Shown here: positions 49,585 to 59,500 of the stretch, piece by piece
Layout of the letters: each line of letters begins with the position of its first letter
Position numbering within the stretch: the stretch's first letter is position 1
Assembly (NCBI RefSeq): GCF_001547525.1
Contig: NZ_CM003768.1
Span: 1,674,001 to 1,738,000, forward strand
From: Burkholderia anthina
Lineage (GTDB): Bacteria; Pseudomonadota; Gammaproteobacteria; Burkholderiales; Burkholderiaceae
Direction of reading: 5' to 3'
DNA: 64,000 bases
Position numbers and translations under genes: made by a program
Notes under the pieces: generated by a model
Told to the model about the DNA's origin: nothing
Database searches by the model: none
Seen by the model: only the letters and a program-made list of their open reading frames with translations

Positions 49585-50010
49585 TTAACGCGAGTAAACG
49601 TTCATTTCCGGGAAGAAGAACGCGATTTCGACCGCTGCCGTTTCCGCGGCGTCCGAGCCGTGCACGGCGTTCGCGTCGATGCTGTCGGCGAAGTCGGCGC
49701 GGATCGTGCCCTTTTCCGCCTTCTTCGGATCCGTCGCGCCCATCAGGTCGCGGTTCTTCAGGATCGCGCCTTCACCTTCCAGAACCTGGATCATCACCGG
49801 GCCCGAGATCATGAAATCGACGAGATCCTTGAAGAACGGACGTGCCGCGTGGACTGCGTAGAACTTCTCTGCGTCAGCACGCGACAGGTGTGCCATGCGC
49901 GCTGCGACGATCTTCAGGCCGGCGCCTTCGAAACGGCTGTAGATCTGGCCGATCACGTTCTTTGCCACCGCATCCGGCTTGATGATCGACAGGGTGCGCT
50001 CGATTGCCAT
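49585..50010 (-). CDS. ndk: nucleoside diphosphate kinase
   Basis: 141 residues, the normal length. It equilibrates NTP pools through a phosphohistidine. [37 protein letters not shown] and the active-site histidine in [12 protein letters not shown] are canonical. A -10-like TACAAT lies about 50 bases upstream (minus strand, 50062-50057). It precedes rlmN by 55 bases on the same strand. Confidence 0.98.
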   Translation of the reverse strand: MAIERTLSIIKPDAVAKNVIGQIYSRFEGAGLKIVAARMAHLSRADAEKFYAVHAARPFFKDLVDFMISGPVMIQVLEGEGAILKNRDLMGATDPKKAEKGTIRADFADSIDANAVHGSDAAETAAVEIAFFFPEMNVYSR

Positions 50011-50056
50011 AAAAACTCCAAAAAATTAAGAAGTTACAGGTTCAAATGAATCCGCT

Positions 50057-50062
50057 ATTGTA
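50057..50062 (-). promoter_or_regulatory. possible -10 element for ndk
   Basis: TACAAT on the minus strand, about 50 bases upstream of the ndk ATG in the divergent gap shared with the BI-1 gene. The -35 is not convincing. The gap (50011-50259) otherwise shows no gene. Confidence 0.4.
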
Positions 50063-50259
50063 GCACGATCCCGTGTATCATTGCGATTGAACCCTTACAC
50101 GAATGAAAGGTTCAGAATGCATATGTTTTGTTCCGCCGAGCCATTGAAACCTCGCGGCACGGAACGTATCTTAGCCATAGCTGCTCCGGTTTGCTGCGCC
50201 GCACACCGCGTGTGCCGAACCGGCCCCGGACGCCCACGCGTTCAATGTTAGGAGAAACC

Positions 50260-50958
50260 ATGAACGACTATCCGTACAATTTCGGCCGCGGCGGTTCCGT
50301 CAGCACCGCCGAGGTTCGCAACCGCGTGCTGCGGAACACGTACTGGCTGCTCGCGCTGTCGATGGTGCCGACCGTGCTGGGCGCCTGGGTCGGCGTCGCG
50401 ACGGGCTTCTCGCTGTTCGCGGCCACGAGCCCGATGATGAGCCTGCTCGCGTTCTTCGCGATCGCGTTCGGCTTCATGTTCGCGATCGAGCGGACGAAAA
50501 ACAGCGCGGCCGGCGTGTTCGTGCTGCTCGGCTTCACGTTCTTCATGGGCCTGATGCTGTCGCGGCTGCTGAGCTTCATCCTCGGCTTCTCGAACGGCCC
50601 GTCGCTGATCATGCTCGCGTTCGGCGGCACCGGCATCATCTTCGCCGTGATGGCGACGATCGCCACCGTCAGCAAGCGCGACTTCTCGGGGCTCGGCAAG
50701 TGGCTGTTCATGGGCGTGATCGTGATCCTGCTGGCGTCGGTCGCGAACATCTTCCTGCAACTGCCGGCGCTGATGCTCACCGTGTCGGTGCTCGCGATCG
50801 CGATCTTCTCGGCCTACATGCTGTTCGACGTCCAGCGCGTCGTGAACGGCGGCGAGACGAACTACATCTCGGCCACGCTCGCGATCTACCTCGACCTGTA
50901 CAACGTGTTCACGAACCTGCTCGCGCTGCTCGGCATCTTCGGCGGCAACCGCAACTGA
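50260..50958 (+). CDS. yccA: Bax inhibitor-1 / YccA family membrane protein
   Basis: 232 residues, about seven membrane segments, e.g. LLALSMVPTVLGAWVGVATGF, MSLLAFFAIAFGFMFAI, VFVLLGFTFFMGLMLSRLL and LTVSVLAIAIFSAYMLFDVQRVV. The last carries the family signature SAYMLFDVQR, then YISATLAIYLDLYNVFTNLLALLG. YccA interacts with FtsH in E. coli; BI-1 relatives are ion-leak proteins, and the function here is inferred. A GGAGAAACC ribosome binding site fixes the start; the upstream 44 codons of open frame are rejected. Confidence 0.93.
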   Translation: MNDYPYNFGRGGSVSTAEVRNRVLRNTYWLLALSMVPTVLGAWVGVATGFSLFAATSPMMSLLAFFAIAFGFMFAIERTKNSAAGVFVLLGFTFFMGLMLSRLLSFILGFSNGPSLIMLAFGGTGIIFAVMATIATVSKRDFSGLGKWLFMGVIVILLASVANIFLQLPALMLTVSVLAIAIFSAYMLFDVQRVVNGGETNYISATLAIYLDLYNVFTNLLALLGIFGGNRN

Positions 50959-50977
50959 CGTTCGCTGCGCACCCATG

Positions 50978-51005
50978 AAAAAACCGGCCCGCGGGCCGGT
51001 TTTTT
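50978..51005. terminator. bidirectional terminator between BI-1 and rlmD genes
   Basis: AAAAAACCGGCC and GGCCGGTTTTTT pair perfectly around CGCG, giving T runs in both directions for the convergent genes. Confidence 0.93.
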
Positions 51006-51022
51006 TACGTCCGCCGCCCGGC

Positions 51023-52420
51023 TCAGTCGCGCTCGAACAGCGCAATCGATTCGACGTGCGACGTATTCGGGAACATGTTCACGACACCAGCGCCCTTCAG
51101 CCGATAGCCGGCCTCGTGCACGAGCAGGCCCGCATCGCGCGCGAGCGTCGACGGGTTGCACGACACGTAGACGATGCGTTTCGGCAGCGGGCCTTCGCCG
51201 CTCTGCGCGATCTCGGCCAGCGCCTTCGACACCGCGAGCGCGCCTTCGCGCGGCGGGTCGATCAGGAATTTGTCGAATGCGCCGAGCGCGCGCAGGTCGT
51301 CGCCCGTCACTTCGAACAGGTTCCGGCACGCGAACGTCGTGTGGCCGTCGACACCGTTCTCGCGCGCGTTCGCCAGCGCGCGCGTGGTCAGCGTGTCGCT
51401 GCCCTCGATGCCCATCACTTCGCGCGACAGCCGCGCGAGCGGCAGCGTGAAGTTGCCGATTCCACAGAACAGGTCGAGCACGCGGTCGTCGCGCGACGGC
51501 GCGAGCAGGCGCAGCGCGCGGCCCACCAGCACGCGGTTGATCTGGTGATTGACCTGCGTGAAGTCGGTCGGCTTGAACGGCATGCGGATGCCGAATTCCG
51601 GCAGCGTGTAATCGAGCGACACGTCGAGCGGATAGAACGGCGTTACCGTGTCCGGCCCCTTCGGCTGCAGCCAGAACTGCACCTTGTGCTCGTCCGCGAA
51701 CGCGCGCAGCAGCGCTTCGTCGTCCGCGTTGATCGGCTCCAGCACGCGCAGCACGAGCGCCGTGACCGCCGAGCCGACCGCGAGTTCGATCTGCGGCATC
51801 CGGTCGCGAATCGACAGCCCCTCGACGAGCCGGCGCAGCGGCACGAGCATCGCCGACACGTGCGGCGGCAGCACTTCGCAGCTCGTCATGTCGGCGACGT
51901 AGCTGCTCTTCTTCTCGTGGAATCCGACCAGCACGCCGCCCTTCTTCGCGACGTTGCGCACGGTCAGGCGTGCGCGGTAGCGATAGCCCCATGACGGGCC
52001 GTGGATCGGCGCGAACATCGTTTCCGCGCGCAGCTTCGCCAGGTGCCACAGATTGTCTTCGAGCACGCGCTGCTTGACCGCGACCTGCGCGCGCATGTCG
52101 AGATGCTGCATCGAGCAACCGCCGCAGGTGCCGAAGAACTTGCATTTCGGCTGCGTACGCATCACGCTCGGACGCAGAATGTCGACGACCGTCGCTTGCT
52201 CGTAGCTCGGCTTGCGGCGATAGCTCGAATAGGTCACGCGCTCGCCCGGCAGCGCGCCTTCGACGAAGATCACCTTGCCCGGCTGGCCGTCCTCGGTCAC
52301 CGTGCGGCCGACACCGCGCGCTTCCATGTCGAGCGATTCGATCTCGAGAACCGGTGCAGGCCCGGGCGGAACGGGCGCATTTTTCGATTTGCGCGCAGAA
52401 GTGGGGACGGCTTCGGACAC
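51023..52420 (-). CDS. rlmD: 23S rRNA (uracil-1939-C5) methyltransferase
   Basis: 465 residues from a GTG preceded by AGGAAAAG. It methylates U1939 of 23S rRNA. It has an N-terminal TRAM domain ([36 protein letters not shown]), an iron-sulfur cluster region ([16 protein letters not shown]), a SAM domain ([17 protein letters not shown]), and the catalytic [13 protein letters not shown] with the nucleophilic cysteine. [10 protein letters not shown] is canonical. Earlier open frame up to 53071 overlaps the divergent gene and is rejected. Confidence 0.94.
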   Translation of the reverse strand: MSEAVPTSARKSKNAPVPPGPAPVLEIESLDMEARGVGRTVTEDGQPGKVIFVEGALPGERVTYSSYRRKPSYEQATVVDILRPSVMRTQPKCKFFGTCGGCSMQHLDMRAQVAVKQRVLEDNLWHLAKLRAETMFAPIHGPSWGYRYRARLTVRNVAKKGGVLVGFHEKKSSYVADMTSCEVLPPHVSAMLVPLRRLVEGLSIRDRMPQIELAVGSAVTALVLRVLEPINADDEALLRAFADEHKVQFWLQPKGPDTVTPFYPLDVSLDYTLPEFGIRMPFKPTDFTQVNHQINRVLVGRALRLLAPSRDDRVLDLFCGIGNFTLPLARLSREVMGIEGSDTLTTRALANARENGVDGHTTFACRNLFEVTGDDLRALGAFDKFLIDPPREGALAVSKALAEIAQSGEGPLPKRIVYVSCNPSTLARDAGLLVHEAGYRLKGAGVVNMFPNTSHVESIALFERD

Positions 52421-52651
52421 CAGCTTTTCCTGACAAACGTTGAAGAAGGCGAGATTGTAGACGACGAAGGCCCTCGCCGCGTGCTTTGGATGAGGCACGC
52501 ATCGGGCACGCGGGCATAAACCATGCGGCGCGGGCCCGGACGGCCGCTCGACGCGGCTTTCCGATTCGCCTGCAGTCGGCGTGGGCCACGGAATCAGCCG
52601 AGGCAACGTCCGAGGCCCAACATCCCTACCCGCCCGACAGGAGGTTCGACC

Positions 52652-53506
52652 ATGCGATTGATCGACTGGAACATCCAATGGGGCCGCGACGCGGACGGCG
52701 TCGTCGATCTTCCGCGCACCGTCGCGGCCATCCGCCGGCTCGGCGATTTCGACGTGCTGTGCCTGCAGGAAGTCACGCGCGGCTTCGACGCACTGCCCGG
52801 CCGGCCAGGCCCGGATCAGTTCGCCGAACTCGCGGCGCTGTTGCCCGGCTATACGATCGTCGAGGCCATCGGCGCCGACCTGCCTGCCATCCGGCCCGGT
52901 GGCGCACGCCGCCAGTTCGGCAATGCGATCGCGACGCGGCTGCCGGTCGGGCGCGTGCTGCGCCAATTGCTGCCGTGGCCCGCCGACGCCGGCGCGCCGT
53001 CGATGCCGCGCGTCGCGCTCGATATCGAGTTGCAGCCGCCCTTCGGGCCGTTGCGCGTGATCACCACGCATCTGGAGTATTACTCGGCGCGCCAGCGGCT
53101 TGCACAGGTCGACGCGCTACGCGCGCGGCATCGCGAGGCCTGCGCGCACGCGGACCACCCCGCGCCCGCCGAAACCGCCGACGGGCCGTTCAGCGCGACC
53201 GGACAACCGCGCGACGCGATCGTCTGCGGCGATTTCAACAGCGCGTTCGGCAGCGACGCGTACCGGCGCTTTCTGGAGCCGATTGCCGACGCGCCGCGTT
53301 TCGTCGACGCGTGGGTCGCGCTGCATCCCGGTCGTACGCCGCCGCCGACGGCCGGCGTCTACGATACGGTGCAATGGTCGGACGGCCCGCTCGCGTGCGA
53401 TTTCGTGTTCGTGACCGACACGCTGTTGCCGCGCGTCACCGGCTGCGAGATCGACGGCGACGTACGCGCGTCCGATCACCAGCCGGTGCTGCTCGAACTG
53501 GCCTGA
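52652..53506 (+). CDS. endonuclease/exonuclease/phosphatase family protein
   Basis: 284 residues of the EEP (DNase I-like) fold. Active-site landmarks: [11 protein letters not shown] (Asn), VLCLQEV (Glu), [12 protein letters not shown] (His), [12 protein letters not shown] (Asp-Asn), and the C-terminal [10 protein letters not shown] (Asp-His). All metal-phosphodiesterase residues appear intact, so it should be active on a phosphoester; the substrate is unknown. The ribosome binding site ACAGGAGG fixes the start. No signal peptide. It is divergent from rlmD and convergent with the PolB-like exonuclease. Confidence 0.88.
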   Translation: MRLIDWNIQWGRDADGVVDLPRTVAAIRRLGDFDVLCLQEVTRGFDALPGRPGPDQFAELAALLPGYTIVEAIGADLPAIRPGGARRQFGNAIATRLPVGRVLRQLLPWPADAGAPSMPRVALDIELQPPFGPLRVITTHLEYYSARQRLAQVDALRARHREACAHADHPAPAETADGPFSATGQPRDAIVCGDFNSAFGSDAYRRFLEPIADAPRFVDAWVALHPGRTPPPTAGVYDTVQWSDGPLACDFVFVTDTLLPRVTGCEIDGDVRASDHQPVLLELA

Positions 53507-53535
53507 TCGCGCAGGTTGCGGCGCCGCCGCCCGCG

Positions 53536-54312
53536 CTACGCGTCGAAGCCGGCCAGGTATTCGGCCCAATGCGGCGCCGGCTCCAGCGCGAGCGCGTTCT
53601 TCACGAGCAGGATTTCGTCGGCGTACTCGCTCGGCGTCAGCCCGCCGCGCATCAACTGAAACCGGCAATACAGCAGGTAGGTGTTGACGACGTCGGTTTC
53701 GCAATAGTTGCGGATTTCGTCGATTCGGCCGTCGCGGAACGCCGGCCATACCTGGCTGCCGTCCATCCCGAGCTTGCCCGGGAAACCGCACAGCTTCGCC
53801 AGCGCGTCGAGCGGCGCGTTCGCGCGCGCCTGATACATCGCCAGCACGTCCATCAGGTCGGTATGCCGCGAGTGATAGCGCGAGATGTAGTTGTTCCACT
53901 TGAATTCGCGGTCGTCCTCGCCGAGATCCCAGTAGCGGGTGGCGGGAATGCCGTGCACGAGCGCGCGGTAATGGAGCACCGGCAGATCGAAACCGCCGCC
54001 GTTCCACGACACGAGTTGCGGCGTGTATTTCTCGATCACGCGGTAGAACGACTGGATCAGCGTGGCTTCGTTGTCCTGCGGCGTCCCGAGCGAGCGCACG
54101 CGAAAACCGTTGTTGTCGCGGAACACGCACGAGATCGCCGCGATCCGCTGCAGGTGGTGCGGCAGGAAATCGCCGCCGGTCTTCTCGCGGCGTGCGGCAA
54201 ACGCATGTTCGGCCACCGCGGCATCGTCGAGCGTCGCGGGCAGGTCTTCCAGACGGCGGATGCCGTCGACATCGGGAATCGTCTCGATGTCAAAAACGAG
54301 AATCGGAGTCAT
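53536..54312 (-). CDS. 3'-5' exonuclease, PolB-like DEDD family
   Basis: 258 residues. DEDD-type 3'-5' exonuclease related to the proofreading domain of DNA polymerase B: motif I FDIETIPD, motif II NGGGFDLPVLHYRAL, motif III with YCETDVVNTYLLYCRF (Asp and Tyr). It lacks any polymerase domain. It sits three bases after rpoS on the same strand and is probably co-transcribed with it, as the last gene of the surE-pcm-nlpD-rpoS unit. The biological role is unassigned. Confidence 0.9.
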   Translation of the reverse strand: MTPILVFDIETIPDVDGIRRLEDLPATLDDAAVAEHAFAARREKTGGDFLPHHLQRIAAISCVFRDNNGFRVRSLGTPQDNEATLIQSFYRVIEKYTPQLVSWNGGGFDLPVLHYRALVHGIPATRYWDLGEDDREFKWNNYISRYHSRHTDLMDVLAMYQARANAPLDALAKLCGFPGKLGMDGSQVWPAFRDGRIDEIRNYCETDVVNTYLLYCRFQLMRGGLTPSEYADEILLVKNALALEPAPHWAEYLAGFDA

Positions 54313-54315
54313 CAG

Positions 54316-55410
54316 TTACAGAACGGCGTCCTTGCGCACGCCGTTGGAGGCGAAGAACCGCTTGAGGCGCACCAGCGCTTCCTGCTGGATCTGGCGCACG
54401 CGCTCGCGCGTGAGCCCCATCTCGTCGGCAAGCTCCTCGAGCGTCGCCGGTTCGATGTGGTTCAGGCCAAAGCGGCGCTCGATCACGTGCCGGTGCTTGT
54501 CGGACAGCCGCGATAGCCACGCGCGCGTCAGCGTTTCGAGCTCGCGGTGCTGCACCTCGGCGTCGGGCGACTGGCTCTGGTCGTCGGGCAGCAGGTCGAG
54601 CAGGCTGCTCGCGGGATCGAGGTCGAGCGGCGCGTCGAGCGACGCCGTGTGTTCGTTGAGCGCGAGGATATCGGTGACTTCCTCGGCGGTCTTGCCGGTG
54701 AGATAGGCGATGTCGTCGATGCTGGCTTCGCGGCGCTCGGCCGCCTCGCCCGTCGACATCGAATTCTTTTCGAGGTGGCGCTTCGCGCGCAGCACCTGGT
54801 TCAGTTCGCGAATCACGTGCACGGGCAGGCGTACCGTGCGGGCCTGGTTCATGATCGCCCGCTCGATGCTCTGCCGGATCCACCACGTCGCATACGTCGA
54901 GAAACGGAACCCGCGCGTCGGGTCGAATTTCTCGATCGCATGCATCAGGCCGAGGTTGCCTTCCTCGATCAGGTCGAGCAGCGGCACGCCGCGGTTCAGG
55001 TACCCCTTCGCGATACTGACGACGAGACGCAGGTTGCGCTCGATCATTACCTGCCGCGCTTCGAATTCGCCGGCCTTCGCGAGGCGCGAATAGCGCTGCT
55101 CTTCCTCGACGGTCAGCAGCGGCTTCACGCTGATGCGGTTCAGGTAATGCTGGATCGTGTCGGCCGTGAGTTCGGCCTGCAGCAGCGTGCGGAAATCGTC
55201 GACGTCCGGGACTGCTTCCTGGCGGCCTTCGCGCTCGTCGTCGCCACCGTCCGCGTCGGCGTCGGCGTCGCGTGCCTCGAGATCGCGTTCGTTTTCCGCG
55301 ACGTCGTCTTCGTCGTCCGTCGAAGCACCTGCTCGCCCCACCGATGCTTGCGTGGCACGACTGATCTTCTCAGACTCGGCTTGCGGCTCGTGGCGCTTCG
55401 ATTTCGGCAT
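54316..55410 (-). CDS. rpoS: RNA polymerase sigma factor RpoS
   Basis: 364 residues. Stationary-phase/stress sigma factor. Region 1.2 begins DDFRTLLQAELTADTIQHYLNRI; region 2: RNLRLVVSIAKGYLNRGVPLLDLIEEGNLGLMHAIEKFDPTRGFRFSTYATWWIRQSIERAI; region 4 helix-turn-helix: PATLEELADEMGLTRERVRQIQQEALVRLKRF. It has an unusually acidic N terminus (residues about 30-60, rich in Asp/Glu/Ala). It lies 11 bases from nlpD, as in E. coli, so it is probably read from nlpD-internal and upstream promoters. Confidence 0.97.
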   Translation of the reverse strand: MPKSKRHEPQAESEKISRATQASVGRAGASTDDEDDVAENERDLEARDADADADGGDDEREGRQEAVPDVDDFRTLLQAELTADTIQHYLNRISVKPLLTVEEEQRYSRLAKAGEFEARQVMIERNLRLVVSIAKGYLNRGVPLLDLIEEGNLGLMHAIEKFDPTRGFRFSTYATWWIRQSIERAIMNQARTVRLPVHVIRELNQVLRAKRHLEKNSMSTGEAAERREASIDDIAYLTGKTAEEVTDILALNEHTASLDAPLDLDPASSLLDLLPDDQSQSPDAEVQHRELETLTRAWLSRLSDKHRHVIERRFGLNHIEPATLEELADEMGLTRERVRQIQQEALVRLKRFFASNGVRKDAVL

Positions 55411-55421
55411 GGTCGTCTCGG

Positions 55422-56312
55422 TTATTGAGGCGGCAAATACTTCAGCGGATCGACAGGCTTACCCTGCCGGCGAACCTCGAAATGCAGCATCACGCGGTCG
55501 GCATCGCTGTTACCCATCTCGGCGATCTTCTGCCCCTTCGTTACCGCGTCCCCCTCTTTTACCATCAAAGCGCGATTGTGTGCATACGCCGTGAGGTAAG
55601 TTGCATCGTGTTTGATGATAATGAGGTTGCCGTAACCACGCAGCCCGTTGCCGGAGTAAACGACGCGGCCGTCTGCTGCTGCCTTCACGGCCTCGCCGGC
55701 CGTCCCGCCGATATTGACACCCTTGTTCTTCGCATCGTCGAACCCGTTCAGCACGGGGCCGCGCGCGGGCCACGCGAACGTCACGGGACCGCTCGGGGCC
55801 GCGGCCGTATCGCTCGATCCCGTTGCCGCGGCCGGCGGCGTGGCGGCAAGTGCCGACGACGTGCCGGCAGCCGGCGTGGCCGGGCCGCTGCTCAGCGGCG
55901 CGGTCGCGACCGCACCACCGGCGATCGGCGCGGTGGCCGGCGCGCCCGCGACCGCGGCGCCGCCCGGCGGCGCGACACGCAGCAACTGGTCGACTTCGAT
56001 CTGGTTCGGGTTCGCCAGATTGTTCCACGACGCGATGTCTCGATAGTTCTGCCCGTTCTCGAGCGCGATCCGGTACAGCGTGTCACCCGGCTTTACCCGA
56101 TAGAAGCCGGGCGGCGGCGGGCCGAGCGGCACCGCGGGCTGCGCGGCGCTGCTCGTGCCGAGCGCCCCGGAGCGGTCGACGACGGGCGCGTTGTCGAGCC
56201 GCGTCGCACAGGCGGCCAGCAGCGTGGAGAAAGCAGCCACACAGATCGCGCGCTGGGCGAGCGTGAGCGGTTCCCTGGATCGGTTGTTTTGCATCGCGCG
56301 CAACATACTCAT
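55422..56312 (-). CDS. nlpD: NlpD-type LysM/degenerate M23 lipoprotein
   Basis: About 296 residues from ATG 56312 (ATG 56294 and a TTG at 56321 are alternatives). The lipobox is STLLAACAT (Cys about 35), then a LysM domain (YRVKPGDTLYRIALENGQNYRDIASWN, residues about 71-100), a Pro/Ala linker, and a LytM/M23 domain. The zinc-ligand position of active M23 enzymes reads KGVNIGGT, lacking the usual histidine, and YAHN replaces HxH, so this is a non-catalytic amidase activator like NlpD. It immediately precedes rpoS. Confidence 0.93.
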   Translation of the reverse strand: MSMLRAMQNNRSREPLTLAQRAICVAAFSTLLAACATRLDNAPVVDRSGALGTSSAAQPAVPLGPPPPGFYRVKPGDTLYRIALENGQNYRDIASWNNLANPNQIEVDQLLRVAPPGGAAVAGAPATAPIAGGAVATAPLSSGPATPAAGTSSALAATPPAAATGSSDTAAAPSGPVTFAWPARGPVLNGFDDAKNKGVNIGGTAGEAVKAAADGRVVYSGNGLRGYGNLIIIKHDATYLTAYAHNRALMVKEGDAVTKGQKIAEMGNSDADRVMLHFEVRRQGKPVDPLKYLPPQ

Positions 56313-56317
56313 CGGTT

Positions 56318-57268
56318 TCAAATCACTCCGGATTTTAAAGGGACAAAGAAAACGCGATCAAGCCGGGACTCTCGCCATTGCGCGTGCGCGACGCGCTCGA
56401 CGAGCGTGAGCACCTGGTGCTGTCCGCTCTGCGCACCGACGGGCGCGACGAGCCGCCCGCCGATCGCGAGTTGCTCGAGCAGCGCCTGCGGCACGTCGAG
56501 CCCCGCCGCCGCGATCACGATCGCGTCGAACGGGGCCGCGGACGGCAGGCCGACACGCCCGTCGCCGTAGTGCAGACGGATGTTCGGCACGCGCAGCGGC
56601 CGCAGGTTCAGCTTCGCGCGCTCGTAAAGCGGCTTGATGCGTTCAATCGAATACACGTCGCGTGCCACGTGGCTCAGCACGGCGGCCTGATAGCCGCAGC
56701 CCGTGCCGATCTCGAGCACGCGCTCGAGCGTGCGGCCGGCCATCGCGAGCTCGATCATGCGCGCGACGACCGACGGCTTTGAAATGGTTTGCTGGTGGCC
56801 GATCGGCAGCGCCGAATCCTCGTAGGCCTGCGTCGCGAGCCCCGGATCCACGAACAGGTGGCGCGGCACCGCGGCCATCGCGTCCAGCACGCGCGCATCG
56901 GTCACGCCGTTCGCGCGCAGGCGTTCGACCATCCGCTCGCGCACACGTTCCGACGTAAGCGCGAACGCGCCGGCCGGCGCGACACTCGGCGCGGCCGGCT
57001 TCGGCAGCGCAGGTTTCAGTGCGGTGGGCTTCGGTGCAGTCGCCGGCTTCGCGGCGGCGATGCCCGGCTGCGGCGCACGCAAGGCTGCCGGCTTCACCGC
57101 AACCGGTTTCACCGCGACCGGTTTCAGCGCGGCCGCGGGTTTGTCGGCGGCCTTCGGCACCGCGCTCGCCGTCTGGCGTTCGCCGGCCCGGCCTTTTTCC
57201 GACTTGCGTGGCGCTCGCTTGAGATCTTCGAGCGCGAGCGGGAACCGCTTCGCGCGCTCGCCGCTCAT
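56318..57268 (-). CDS. pcm: protein-L-isoaspartate O-methyltransferase with long N-terminal extension
   Basis: 316 residues, about 100 more than the classical enzyme. It repairs isoaspartyl damage using SAM. Catalytic part from about residue 103: [59 protein letters not shown], motif [17 protein letters not shown] and [13 protein letters not shown]. The N terminus is Lys/Pro/Ala-rich with repeated [13 protein letters not shown] segments and looks disordered. Start ATG overlaps the surE stop (ATGA). The end runs into the start region of nlpD. Confidence 0.93.
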   Translation of the reverse strand: MSGERAKRFPLALEDLKRAPRKSEKGRAGERQTASAVPKAADKPAAALKPVAVKPVAVKPAALRAPQPGIAAAKPATAPKPTALKPALPKPAAPSVAPAGAFALTSERVRERMVERLRANGVTDARVLDAMAAVPRHLFVDPGLATQAYEDSALPIGHQQTISKPSVVARMIELAMAGRTLERVLEIGTGCGYQAAVLSHVARDVYSIERIKPLYERAKLNLRPLRVPNIRLHYGDGRVGLPSAAPFDAIVIAAAGLDVPQALLEQLAIGGRLVAPVGAQSGQHQVLTLVERVAHAQWRESRLDRVFFVPLKSGVI

Positions 57269-58026
57269 GAAGCCCGCCCTCCGGCGCGCGCCCATTCGCG
57301 CGTCGCGGGCAGCATCTGCGTATGCGTGAGATCGAGCTGCAGCGGCGTGATCGACACGAAACCGTTCGCGACGGCATGGAAATCGGTGCCTTCGCTGGCG
57401 TCCAGCGCCTCGCCCGCGGCGCCGATCCAGTAGATCGGCTCGCCGCGCGGGTCGGTCTGGCGAATCACCGGCTGCGACGGATGACGCTTGCCGAGGCGCG
57501 TGACCTTCCAGCCCTTCAGTTGATCGTACGGCAGGTTCGGAATGTTGACGTTCAGCAGCGGCTGGCCCGGCAGCGGATGCGCGAGGTAGTGCGCGACGAT
57601 TTCCGCGGCGACGCGCGCGGCGTCGGCCAGATGCGTCCAGCCCTTGTCGACCAGCGAGAACGCGATGGCCGGCACGCCGAACATGATGCCTTCGGTGGCG
57701 GCTGCAACTGTCCCCGAATAGAGCGTGTCTTCGCCCATGTTCTGGCCGTTGTTGATACCGGACACGACGATGTCCGGCCTCGCATCGGCCATCCCCGTCA
57801 GCGCGACGTGCACCGAATCGGTCGGCGTGCCGTTCACGTAGAAGAAACCCGTACCCGCTGCACGCTGCACCGACAGCGGCCGCGACAACGTGAGGGAATT
57901 CGACGCGCCGCTGCAGTTCTGCTCGGGCGCGATCACCGTAAGCTCGGCCAGCGGCCGCAGCGCTTCGCTGAGCGCGGCGAGACCGGGGGCGAGATAGCCG
58001 TCGTCGTTGCTGAGTAGGATTCGCAT
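57265..58026 (-). CDS. surE: 5'/3'-nucleotidase SurE
   Basis: 253 residues. Stationary-phase survival phosphatase acting on nucleoside monophosphates. [19 protein letters not shown] has the metal-binding D-D pair; [18 protein letters not shown] and [27 protein letters not shown] are canonical. It starts the surE-pcm-nlpD-rpoS series, overlapping pcm by four bases. A TACAAT lies just seven bases before the ATG and no ribosome binding site is visible. The preceding 220 bases, 58027-58246, hold no other gene. Confidence 0.96.
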   Translation of the reverse strand: MRILLSNDDGYLAPGLAALSEALRPLAELTVIAPEQNCSGASNSLTLSRPLSVQRAAGTGFFYVNGTPTDSVHVALTGMADARPDIVVSGINNGQNMGEDTLYSGTVAAATEGIMFGVPAIAFSLVDKGWTHLADAARVAAEIVAHYLAHPLPGQPLLNVNIPNLPYDQLKGWKVTRLGKRHPSQPVIRQTDPRGEPIYWIGAAGEALDASEGTDFHAVANGFVSITPLQLDLTHTQMLPATREWARAGGRAS

Positions 58027-58032
58027 CCGGCG

Positions 58033-58038
58033 ATTGTA
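58033..58038 (-). promoter_or_regulatory. -10-like hexamer abutting surE start
   Basis: TACAAT on the minus strand, separated by six bases from the surE ATG. If used, transcription would begin at or next to the start codon. No good -35 is seen. Confidence 0.3.
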
Positions 58039-58246
58039 ACCGAGGAAGGATGGCGCGAGAGCGACAGTCCAGCCACCGCAGACGGGCGGGTATACGCATG
58101 GACGGGCGATGCGCCGCCGTACTGCGCGGCGGCGTTCCGCGCGCTGGGGAAAACACCGTGTCGCCCGGTTTGCCGCCCCGACGAAAGTCTCGTCGACGGA
58201 ATACCATCGTCGGGAAGCCCGGCGCGACGCGCCGGGCCGGCTGCGC

Positions 58247-59452
58247 TCAGATCGCGCCCGCCTCGCGCAATGCGGCAATCGCCTGCGTGTCGTAGCCGAG
58301 GCCGCGCAGCACCTCGTCGGTGTGCTCGCCGAGCTCGGGCCCGAGCCAGCGCGTTTCGCCCGGCGTGGCCGACAGCTTCGGCGTGATGTTCGGCAGCGGA
58401 ATGTCCGTGCCGTCGGCCAGCTTGAACCGCTGGATCATCTGGCGCGCGACGAATTGCGGATCGGTGAACATGTCGGCCGCGCTGTAGATGCGTCCGGCCG
58501 GCACGTCGGCCGCGTTCAGCACGCCGAGCGCCTCGTCGATCGTGCGCGGCGCGAGCCACGCGGCGATCGCGTCGTCGATTTCCTGCGTGCGCGGCACGCG
58601 CCCGTCGTTCTGCGCGAGCGCGGGATCGTCGGCGAGGTCGTCGCGCTCGATCGCCTTCATCAGCCGCTTGAAGATCGGGTCGCTGTTGCCGCCGATCACG
58701 ATGCTGCCGTCGCGGCATGCATACGTGTTCGACGGCACGATGCCCGGCAGCGACGCGCCGGTGCGCTCGCGCACCATCCCGTACACGCCGTATTCGGGCA
58801 CTACGCTTTCCATCATGTTGAAGACGGCTTCATACAGTGCAACGTCGACCACCTGCCCCGCGCCGCCGTTGACCTTGCGGTGATGGAGCGCCATCAGCGC
58901 GCCGATCACGCCGTGCAGCGCGGCGATCGAATCGCCGATCGAGATGCCGATGCGCGGCGGCGGCAAATCGGGATAGCCGGTGATGTGGCGCAGCCCGCCC
59001 ATCGATTCGGCGATCGCGCCGAAGCCGGGCCGGTCGCGGTACGGGCCCGTCTGCCCGTAGCCGGACAGGCGCACCATCACGAGGCCCGGATTGTCGGCCG
59101 ACAGCACGTCGTAGCCGAGCCCGAGCTTTTCGAGCAGGCCCGGACGGAAGTTCTCGATCACGATGTCGGCCTCGCTCGCGAGTTGCCGCGCGATCGCCTT
59201 GCCGGCGTCGGCTTTCAGGTTCAGCGTGACCGATTTCTTGTTGCGCGCCTGCACGGACCACCACAGCGACGTGCCGCCCTGCTCCGGGTAGAGCTTGCGC
59301 CATTTGCGCAGCGGGTCGCCGCCGTTCGGATCCTCGATCTTGATCACTTCCGCACCGAATTCGGCGAACAGCCGCGACGCGAACGGCCCCGCGATCAGCG
59401 TTCCGAATTCGAGCACTTTGACGCCCGCGAGCGGGCCCTGGCTGGTGCTCAT
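58247..59452 (-). CDS. CaiB/BaiF family CoA-transferase
   Basis: 401 residues of the class III CoA-transferase fold. [39 protein letters not shown] is the typical N terminus; [60 protein letters not shown] and [15 protein letters not shown] follow. The acid substrate is not evident from the sequence. The ATG 59452 follows GGGAGAC. It lies 48 bases from recR on the same strand and is not obviously functionally linked to it. Confidence 0.92.
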   Translation of the reverse strand: MSTSQGPLAGVKVLEFGTLIAGPFASRLFAEFGAEVIKIEDPNGGDPLRKWRKLYPEQGGTSLWWSVQARNKKSVTLNLKADAGKAIARQLASEADIVIENFRPGLLEKLGLGYDVLSADNPGLVMVRLSGYGQTGPYRDRPGFGAIAESMGGLRHITGYPDLPPPRIGISIGDSIAALHGVIGALMALHHRKVNGGAGQVVDVALYEAVFNMMESVVPEYGVYGMVRERTGASLPGIVPSNTYACRDGSIVIGGNSDPIFKRLMKAIERDDLADDPALAQNDGRVPRTQEIDDAIAAWLAPRTIDEALGVLNAADVPAGRIYSAADMFTDPQFVARQMIQRFKLADGTDIPLPNITPKLSATPGETRWLGPELGEHTDEVLRGLGYDTQAIAALREAGAI

Positions 59453-59500
59453 GTGTCTCCCTGGCATGAGGAACGGCGCCGCTAGCAGGCGGCGCCCGGC

